DNA of 57,327 nucleotides from JANNRR01 sp043736155 (GTDB lineage Bacteria > Pseudomonadota > Alphaproteobacteria > Rhodobacterales > Rhodobacteraceae): NCBI GenBank assembly GCA_043736155.1, contig JAYTDA010000042.1, forward strand, positions 1 to 57,327. The letters are read 5' to 3'. Below the pieces are notes generated by a model, which saw only the letters and a program-made list of their open reading frames with translations, made no database searches and was not told the origin of the DNA. Numbering within the stretch: the stretch's first letter is position 1; each line of letters opens with the position of its first letter. The translations under genes were made by a program, and so were the position numbers. This document shows, piece by piece, positions 51,928 to 57,327 of this stretch.

Positions 51928-52748
51928 GCTATCAACCGATCATCCCGCTGGCCGGTTATTCCGGATGGAAGTTCCTGAACCGGACGATGGTTCAGCAGAA
52001 ACAGGCCTTTGAAAAGGCACCGGATCTGGCGCGGGATATCGACTATTTCAAAGCCAGAATCGGCAAGATCGACAGCGCCGAACAGCTGGTGTCGGATCAT
52101 CGGCTGTTGAAAATCACCCTTGGTGCTTTTGGGCTGGATGCCGATATCAAAGCCAAGGCCTTCATTAAAAAGGTGCTGGCGGATGGCACCTTGAAAACCA
52201 CCGCCCTTGCCAACCGCCTGACCGACAAGCGCTACCTTGAAATGTCCAAAACCTTCGGCTTTGGCGATTTCGCGGTGCCCAGCACCAAAATCTCCGACTT
52301 CGGCGACAAGATCACCGCACTGTACAAGGAACGCCAGTTCGAAGCGGCGGTCGGCAATCAGGACGGCAATCTGCGCCTTGCCATGGCGCTGCCGCGTGAT
52401 CTTGGCGCTATCGCCAAAAAGACCAGTTCCGATGCCACCAAATGGTTCACCATCATGGGCAACCTACCGTTGCGACAGGTGTTTCAAACCGCGTTCAACT
52501 TGCCCGCCAGCTTTGGCTCGATCGACCTCGACAAACAACTGGAAACCCTGCGGGCAAAAGCGGAAACGATCTTTGGCAACAGCGCCGTCAGCCAGTTCAC
52601 CGACCCGGCCAAGGTTGACAAACTGGTCAAGCTGTTCCTGCTGCGGTCAGACCTTGCCAATGCCACGGCCCAAACTTCGCGCGGTTCGACCGTGCTGGGC
52701 ATGCTGCAGGACGGCCAGTCGCAGTTGAATGCGCTGCTCGGGCGTTGA
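51924..52748 (+). CDS. DUF1217 flagellar protein
   Basis: 274 residues. PF06748 (DUF1217) motifs: GYSGWKFLNRTMVQQKQAFEKAPDLARDIDYFKARIGKI and LGAFGLDADIKAKAFIKKVLADG. The family is found in flagellar loci of alphaproteobacteria; no biochemical role is established. It follows flbT by a 4-base overlap and converges on fliI, with 128 bases between. Confidence 0.88.
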   Translation: MSYQPIIPLAGYSGWKFLNRTMVQQKQAFEKAPDLARDIDYFKARIGKIDSAEQLVSDHRLLKITLGAFGLDADIKAKAFIKKVLADGTLKTTALANRLTDKRYLEMSKTFGFGDFAVPSTKISDFGDKITALYKERQFEAAVGNQDGNLRLAMALPRDLGAIAKKTSSDATKWFTIMGNLPLRQVFQTAFNLPASFGSIDLDKQLETLRAKAETIFGNSAVSQFTDPAKVDKLVKLFLLRSDLANATAQTSRGSTVLGMLQDGQSQLNALLGR

Positions 52749-52876
52749 GCCTGTCACCCGCTGCTGCAACCAAACAGCGTCAGAATGAATCGCGCCCCAG
52801 GTGCCGCTTTCCCCTCTCCCGCACTGCGCCGGGGAGGGGCAGGGGCGGGGGTCGTGGGAAAGGGCACCGCGCCGGA

Positions 52877-54202
52877 TCAGTGCTTTCCCGCCAGTGCTAG
52901 GCACTTCGCCAGCCGGACAAAGGAGGCGGCGCTGTCGTCTGGCTCGTCTTCGGCCAAAAAGCCATCCAGCGACGGCCAGACCCGGATCGCGGCATCGGTC
53001 AGCGGGTCCGACCCGGCGGCATAAAGTCCGGCCCTGACCATCATCTCGGCCCGGTCATAGGCCCCCAGCAACCGCCGCGCCTCGGCAATCAGCTTGTTCT
53101 CCGCCGGGGTTGCCGCATCCGGCAGGCTGCGCGACACCGACCGCAGCAGATCAATCGCCGGATAGCGCCCGCGCTCGGCAATCACCCGGTCCATCACCAC
53201 ATGGCCGTCCAGCACCCCGCGCAGAATGTCGGCGACCGGCTCTTCCATGTCCGACCCCGCCACCAGCACGGTGAAGACGGCGGTGATATCGCCGTTGCCT
53301 TCGGTGCCCGGTCCGGCACGTTCCGCCAAAGCCATGATCATATGCGCGGTCGAGGGCGGATAGCCGCGCAGCGACGCCTCCTCCCCCCCCGCCAAAGCCA
53401 CTTCGCGGTGCGCCTCGGCAAAGCGGGTGATGCTGTCGGCCAACAGCAGTACATGATAGCCCTGATCGCGGAAATGTTCGGCCACCGCCATCGCCGCCCA
53501 GGCACAGCGGCGGCGGATCAGCGGTGACTGGTCCGAGGTTGCTGCCACCACGATCGACCGCGCCATCCCCTCCGGGCCCAGCACTGATTCGATGAATTCC
53601 CGCACCTCGCGCCCACGTTCGCCGATCAGCGCGATCACCACCAGATCGGCGGCAACGCCCCGGGCAAATTTTGACAGCAGCGTCGATTTGCCAACGCCAG
53701 ACCCGGCAAACAGCCCGATCCGCTGACCCTGCACCAAGGGCAGCAGCGTGTTGAACACCGCCACCCCGGTTTCCAGCCGCAGTCCCAAGCGGCGGCGGTT
53801 GGTGGCGGCAGGGGGGGCTGCGCGCAACGGTCGCGGCTCCACCCCCCGCAACAACGGCCGCCCATCCAGCGGTTTGGCAAACGGGTCGATCACCCGCCCG
53901 ATCCAGCTGACATCGGGGGAAATATCGCCACTGCCCAGCAATTCCACCGGATCGCCGATGGAAAGCCCCTCGAAAGACCCATCGGGCAGCACGGTGACGC
54001 CGCCCCGCGCGAGGCCCAGCACTTCACCGCCCAACACCCGCCCACCCTGAGTGGTCAGTTGCACCCGGTCACCCAGCGCGGCGTCCATGCCCAGACCGGA
54101 AACCTGCACCGTGCCTTTGCCCACTTCGGCGACCCGGCCAACCGGCCGCACCGCGTCTATCGTGGCAATCTCTGCCAGCAATCCATCAAACACATTGGTC
54201 AT
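52877..54202 (-). CDS. fliI: FliI, flagellum-specific ATPase
   Basis: 441 residues. Type III export ATPase related to F1-beta. Walker A GSGVGKST at 167-174, YHVLLLADSITRFAEAHREVAL with Walker B, and the TSDQSPLIRRRCAW region are seen. It powers export with FliH and FliJ, which are not visible in this window. Leftward, convergent with DUF1217; it diverges from flgB across 85 bases. Confidence 0.96.
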   Translation of the reverse strand: MTNVFDGLLAEIATIDAVRPVGRVAEVGKGTVQVSGLGMDAALGDRVQLTTQGGRVLGGEVLGLARGGVTVLPDGSFEGLSIGDPVELLGSGDISPDVSWIGRVIDPFAKPLDGRPLLRGVEPRPLRAAPPAATNRRRLGLRLETGVAVFNTLLPLVQGQRIGLFAGSGVGKSTLLSKFARGVAADLVVIALIGERGREVREFIESVLGPEGMARSIVVAATSDQSPLIRRRCAWAAMAVAEHFRDQGYHVLLLADSITRFAEAHREVALAGGEEASLRGYPPSTAHMIMALAERAGPGTEGNGDITAVFTVLVAGSDMEEPVADILRGVLDGHVVMDRVIAERGRYPAIDLLRSVSRSLPDAATPAENKLIAEARRLLGAYDRAEMMVRAGLYAAGSDPLTDAAIRVWPSLDGFLAEDEPDDSAASFVRLAKCLALAGKH

Positions 54203-54249
54203 TCCCGGCTTCTCCCTGGCTGTTCTTACTGTTTCTAAAGGAATCAGAC

Positions 54250-54264
54250 TTAAGGCTTGGTTGA
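54250..54264 (+). promoter_or_regulatory. CtrA-like site upstream of flgB
   Basis: TTAA-GGCTTGG-TTGA, one mismatch from the CtrA consensus TTAA-N7-TTAA, lies 24 bases upstream of the flgB start in the fliI/flgB divergent gap. CtrA controls flagellar genes in Rhodobacterales, so a regulatory role is plausible. A single short match is weak evidence. Confidence 0.35.
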
Positions 54265-54287
54265 AGCCAATCGAGGGAGAAGCCCCG

Positions 54288-54677
54288 ATGTTTGAAAGAC
54301 TGGATATCAGCCGCGAATCCTATGCGCTGGCCACCTATGCCATGACAAGGCAGGCGGCGATTTCTGCCAACATCGCCAATGCCGATACCCCCGGGTACAA
54401 GGCGGTGGATGCTGGTTCGTTTGCCGAAGAACTGGCGACAGGCGGCGGTTTGCAACCGCTTGCCACACGGCCCTCGCATCTGGCGCGTCCCGATGCTGAA
54501 CAATCGTTCGAATTGTCGGCACGGCGGAGTCCCGGCAACGCCTCGCCCAATGGCAACACCGTGTCGTTGGAAAGCGAAATGGTGAATGCCGCCGATGTGC
54601 GCCACACCTATGACATGGCGCTGGCCATTGCCAAATCCACCAGCAGCATCCTGCGCAGCAGCCTGGGCCGGAGGTAA
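54288..54677 (+). CDS. flgB: FlgB, proximal rod protein
   Basis: 129 residues from ATG 54288 (GAGGGAGA upstream); upstream ORF sequence is antisense to fliI. Rod protein with the flg_bb_rod N-terminal helix: YAMTRQAAISANIANADTPGYKAVD. C-terminal SLESEMVNAADVRHTYDMALAIAKSTSSILRSSLGRR is typical. First gene of the rod-basal body operon. Confidence 0.95.
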   Translation: MFERLDISRESYALATYAMTRQAAISANIANADTPGYKAVDAGSFAEELATGGGLQPLATRPSHLARPDAEQSFELSARRSPGNASPNGNTVSLESEMVNAADVRHTYDMALAIAKSTSSILRSSLGRR

Positions 54678-54679
54678 GG

Positions 54680-55072
54680 ATGAGCGAACTGTCCCAAAGC
54701 CTCGCTGTGTCCGCCTCTGCCATGCAGGCCCAGGCCAGCCGTCTGCGCCAGGTGTCGGAAAACATCGCCAATGCCGATACGCCGGGATACCGGCGCAAGA
54801 CCGCCGCGTTTGAAGACGTGGTGACCGGCGGCAGCACTACCGGGCTGGTCAAACTCGGCCCGGTCGACCTCGACCCGCGCGACCTGGCGCGGATCTACGA
54901 TCCCGGCCACCCGATGGCCGATGAAACCGGTCACTTTGACGGCTCGAATGTCGATCTGGTGATTGAAATCGCTGACGCGCGCGAAGCGCAACGCAGCTAC
55001 GAGGCGAACCTCAAAATGTTCGATCAGGCCCGGCAGATGGCTGCGAGCCTGCTCGATTTGCTCCGAAAGTAG
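54680..55072 (+). CDS. flgC: FlgC, proximal rod protein
   Basis: 130 residues, 2 bases after flgB. LSQSLAVSASAMQAQASRLRQVSENIANADTPGYRRK is the rod N-terminus and DLARIYDPGHPMADETGHFDGSNVDLVIEIADAREAQRSYEANLKMFD is FlgC-specific. Component of the periplasmic rod. Confidence 0.96.
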   Translation: MSELSQSLAVSASAMQAQASRLRQVSENIANADTPGYRRKTAAFEDVVTGGSTTGLVKLGPVDLDPRDLARIYDPGHPMADETGHFDGSNVDLVIEIADAREAQRSYEANLKMFDQARQMAASLLDLLRK

Positions 55073-55099
55073 CTTGTTACCCAAAAAGGGAGATCCAGA

Positions 55100-55402
55100 A
55101 TGGATATCAAATCAGCACTTGCTGCCCGCACCTACGAAAATGCCCGCCCGGCAATGGCCCCTGACCCATCGCCGGGCGGATCCTCCGAAGGTGTACTGGG
55201 CGGCTTTGGCCAGATTGCCGGAGATTTCGCGCAAACCCTGATGCAGGGCGAACAAACCGCCCGGGCGGCGCTGGTTGGCAAAGCCGACCCGCATGCGCTG
55301 GTGCAGGCGCTGGCTGCCACTGAGCTTGCCGTGGAAACCGCGGTGACAGTGCGCGACAAGGTGGTGGAAGCCTATCAGGAAATCCTGCGGATGCCGGTGT
55401 AG
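55100..55402 (+). CDS. fliE: FliE, hook-basal body complex protein
   Basis: 100 residues. Small protein linking the MS ring to the rod. The C-terminal FliE domain is clear: FAQTLMQGEQTARAALVGKADPHALVQALAATELAVETAVTVRDKVVEAYQEILRMPV. Preceded by AGGGAGA. Between flgC and fliQ. Confidence 0.94.
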   Translation: MDIKSALAARTYENARPAMAPDPSPGGSSEGVLGGFGQIAGDFAQTLMQGEQTARAALVGKADPHALVQALAATELAVETAVTVRDKVVEAYQEILRMPV

Positions 55403-55408
55403 GGCGCC

Positions 55409-55684
55409 ATGCAGGATCAGTTGTTCTTTGACACTTTACGCCAGGGCCTGTGGATCGCCGTCATCATCTCTGCCCCGATGCTGGCGGTGGCTCTGGTGGC
55501 CGGTGTCGCCATCGGCCTGTTGCAGGCGCTGACTTCGGTGCAGGAAATGACCCTGACCTTTGTGCCCAAGGTGGGGGCGATGCTGTTGGTGTTCTGGGTC
55601 TCGATGAGCTTTATGACCGCCACCCTTGTCAGCTTTTTCCACGACCAGATCATCCCGATGATTGCAGGGGGCACGGGTGGATAA
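55409..55684 (+). CDS. fliQ: FliQ, flagellar export membrane protein
   Basis: 91 residues with two helices (LWIAVIISAPMLAVALVAGVAIGLLQALTSV and LTFVPKVGAMLLVFWVSMSFMTATLVSFF), the FliQ layout with the conserved QALTSVQEMTL. Part of the export gate with FliP and FliR, which are not in the window. Its end overlaps flgF by 8 bases. Confidence 0.95.
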   Translation: MQDQLFFDTLRQGLWIAVIISAPMLAVALVAGVAIGLLQALTSVQEMTLTFVPKVGAMLLVFWVSMSFMTATLVSFFHDQIIPMIAGGTGG

Positions 55685-56393
55685 CGCAGGATACACCACG
55701 CTGACCCGCCAGTCCGGGCTGATGGCCGAAATGCAGGCGGTGGCGCACAACCTCGCCAACATGTCGACCACCGGGTTCCGCCGCGAAGGCGTGATCTTTT
55801 CCGAATATGTCAAAGCGCTGGACGGTGCCGAACCCTCGTTGTCAATGGCCACCGCCAACACCCGCCAGATCGATCTGAGCCAGGGCAGTCTGACCCAGAC
55901 CGGTGGCACTTTCGATCTGGCCATACAGGGCGATGGTTTCTTTCTGATCGACACGGCGCAGGGTCAGCGTCTGTCGCGTGCTGGCAGCTTTACCCCCAGT
56001 GCCGAGGGCGAACTGGTCACCGCCGATGGCAACCGCTTGCTGGATAGCGGCGGCGCCCCGGTGTTTGTGCCCCCCGATGCCCGCGCCATCGCGGTGGCCG
56101 CCGATGGCACCCTGTCTGCCGATGGCCGGCCACTGTCGCAGATCGGCCTTTGGCAGCCCACCGACCCGCTGGATCTGATCCACGAGGCCGGCACCATGTT
56201 CAAGGCCGACAAGGGGGTGGAGCCGGTGGAGGGCGGCACCATTCTGCAAGGCTATCTGGAAGACAGCAACGTGAACCCGATCCTTGAAATAACCCGGATG
56301 ATCGAGGTGCAGCGCGCCTATGAACTGGGCCAGACCTTCCTCGAACGCGAAGACCAGCGGATTCGCGGCGTTATTCAAACCCTTGGCCGCTAA
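55677..56393 (+). CDS. flgF: FlgF, proximal rod protein
   Basis: 238 residues from GTG 55677 (MDNAGYTTLTRQSG is the usual FlgF start; the ORF's TTG at 55662 is less likely). N-terminal rod motif VAHNLANMSTTGFRREG, FDLAIQGDGFFLIDT and the C-terminal EITRMIEVQRAYELGQ confirm the family. The coding end QTLGR and stop is the first unit of a 27-bp tandem repeat that continues into the flgF-flgG gap. Confidence 0.95.
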   Translation: MDNAGYTTLTRQSGLMAEMQAVAHNLANMSTTGFRREGVIFSEYVKALDGAEPSLSMATANTRQIDLSQGSLTQTGGTFDLAIQGDGFFLIDTAQGQRLSRAGSFTPSAEGELVTADGNRLLDSGGAPVFVPPDARAIAVAADGTLSADGRPLSQIGLWQPTDPLDLIHEAGTMFKADKGVEPVEGGTILQGYLEDSNVNPILEITRMIEVQRAYELGQTFLEREDQRIRGVIQTLGR

Positions 56394-56477
56394 GGCCAGC
56401 AGAAAACCCCTGGCCGCCAAGGCCAGCAGCAAACCCTTGGCCGATAGGCCAGCAGAAAACCCCTGGCCGCCAAGGCC
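56377..56477. repeat. 27-bp tandem repeat at the flgF 3' end
   Basis: About 3.8 copies of a 27-bp unit start inside flgF (AAACCCTTGGCCGCTAAGG...) and fill the gap to flgG. Units begin at 56377, 56404, 56431 and 56457; the third is one base short. Each holds a small hairpin such as CTGGCCGCCAAGGCCAG (56409-56425). The last copy ends 22 bases before the flgG ATG. Confidence 0.9.
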
Positions 56478-56499
56478 GCAAGCGGACGGAGCCTGAACC

Positions 56500-57285
56500 A
56501 TGCGCGCCCTGCAAATCGCCGCCACCGGGATGAGCGCCCAGCAAATGCGGGTGGAGGTTGTATCCAACAACCTCGCCAACATGAACACCACCGGCTACAG
56601 CGCCCGCCGGGCAGAGTTTTCCGACCTGCATTACCAGCAGCTCAGCCGCCCCGGCACGATCAATTCTTCCGATGGCACCATCCTGCCGACCGGGGTGCAG
56701 ATCGGCCTCGGTGTTCGCCCCGCCTCGGTCTCGATCATCGTGGCGCAGGGGTCACTGGCGCAGACCGGTGGCGATCTCGATCTGGCGATCGAGGGCAAGG
56801 GCTATATCGAGGTGACGCTGCCGTCGGGCATTTCCGCCTACACCCGCGATGGCGCGCTGAAACGCTCGGCCGACGGGCTGATCGTCACATCGGACGGCTA
56901 CGAGGTGGTGCCCGGCATCACCATCCCCGCCGATGCCCGCAGCATTTCGGTATCTGGCGCAGGCGAGGTCTACGCCTATTTCAACGATCAGGTGCAGCCG
57001 CAGCTGCTGGGGCAGTTCGGCCTGGCCGGGTTCAGCAATGAAAAGGGACTGGAGGCGATGGGGTCGAACCTGTTTCTGGAAACCCCGGCATCCGGTCCGG
57101 CACTGACCGGGGTGCCCGGGGTCGATGGCCTTGGCACCCTGCGCGAAGGCTATCTGGAGGAAAGCTCGGTGGATGCGGTGCATGAAATCACCGATCTGAT
57201 CAAGGCGCAGCGCGGCTATGAGATGAACGCCAAGGTGATCACCGCCGTCGATCAGATGCTCGCCGCCACCACGCAGGTGCGCTGA
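56500..57285 (+). CDS. flgG: FlgG, distal rod protein
   Basis: 261 residues. MRALQIAATGMSAQQMRVEVVSNNLANMNTTGYSARRAEFSDLHYQQL is the FlgG N-terminus and LREGYLEESSVDAVHEITDLIKAQRGYEMNAKVI its C-terminus. Forms the distal rod. GGACGGAGC precedes the ATG. Its stop shares one base with the flgA start (TGATG). Confidence 0.97.
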   Translation: MRALQIAATGMSAQQMRVEVVSNNLANMNTTGYSARRAEFSDLHYQQLSRPGTINSSDGTILPTGVQIGLGVRPASVSIIVAQGSLAQTGGDLDLAIEGKGYIEVTLPSGISAYTRDGALKRSADGLIVTSDGYEVVPGITIPADARSISVSGAGEVYAYFNDQVQPQLLGQFGLAGFSNEKGLEAMGSNLFLETPASGPALTGVPGVDGLGTLREGYLEESSVDAVHEITDLIKAQRGYEMNAKVITAVDQMLAATTQVR

Positions 57286-57327
57286 TGCGGGGCCTGATCT
57301 TGCTGATTGCCCTGACCCCGCAAATGA
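57285..57327 (+). CDS. flgA: FlgA N-terminus, partial
   Basis: 14 codons, MRGLILLIALTPQM, then the window ends. A hydrophobic start fits the signal peptide of FlgA, the P-ring chaperone, which follows flgG in this gene order in Rhodobacterales. Sequence alone would not identify it; the call rests on context. Confidence 0.55.
   Translation, partial: MRGLILLIALTPQM

Noticed and set aside
52800..52860. C/G-rich imperfect hairpin between DUF1217 and fliI as a bidirectional terminator
   Set aside because: Pairing has a bulge and no clear U-tract on either strand; not strong enough to list.

Overview
The window reads as the origin-proximal part of a GC-rich alphaproteobacterial chromosome, most likely Rhodobacteraceae (Rhodobacterales). 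The evidence is the gene order mnmG-mnmE-rho-hemJ / maf-aroE-coaE-dnaQ / secB-fxsA-Tim44-mltA-smr / hslUV, the alphaproteobacterial flagellar accessory genes flaF, flbT and a DUF1217 gene, and a Hint-type RTX protein. No rRNA, tRNA, CRISPR array, transposase or prophage gene was recognised.

Region 1 (1-7,464): leftward mnmG (start only), mnmE, rho and hemJ, then a 406-base non-coding gap, then rightward maf-aroE-coaE-dnaQ, which overlap by 4, 4 and 8 bases. The gap holds one perfect and three one-mismatch DnaA boxes, an AT-rich stretch and a palindrome centred on a GANTC site. It is a strong candidate for oriC. A perfect 16-bp ParB site (parS) lies inside the first codons of mnmG, about 3.2 kb away.

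Region 2 (6,314-19,904): housekeeping and envelope genes: secB, fxsA, a Tim44-domain protein, mltA, smr, a lipoprotein alpha/beta hydrolase and hslVU. Next come an arfB / PLP phospho-lyase-like / small-molecule kinase operon and a small independent transcript, with its own promoter and terminator, carrying an 18-codon ORF behind an extraordinarily long Shine-Dalgarno sequence. An MFS / mepA / esterase-like operon and a thioesterase whose C-terminus is written in an intergenic palindromic repeat complete the region.

Region 3 (20,061-32,343): yggT, recQ, a soluble hybrid histidine kinase, and a two-gene envelope operon of a very large PAN-domain alpha-2-macroglobulin with an intact thioester motif plus penicillin-binding protein 1C.

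Region 4 (32,428-45,325): a compact sugar operon (DeoR-type regulator, BadF-type amino-sugar kinase, SIS-domain isomerase/deaminase, and an ABC importer of ATPase, binding protein and two permeases). It converges on a 1,280-residue RTX protein with a C-terminal Hint domain. Beyond that is a single-chain fusion of a Gfo/Idh/MocA oxidoreductase and an aldo/keto reductase.

Region 5 (45,423-57,327): flagellar genes. fliK-flgD run left; a FlgJ-like and a FlgN-like gene, fliC-flaF-flbT-DUF1217 and flgB-flgC-fliE-fliQ-flgF-flgG-flgA run right; fliI runs left. A decayed aldo/keto reductase with an internal deletion and a tandem-repeat expansion sits upstream of fliC. flgA is cut by the window end.
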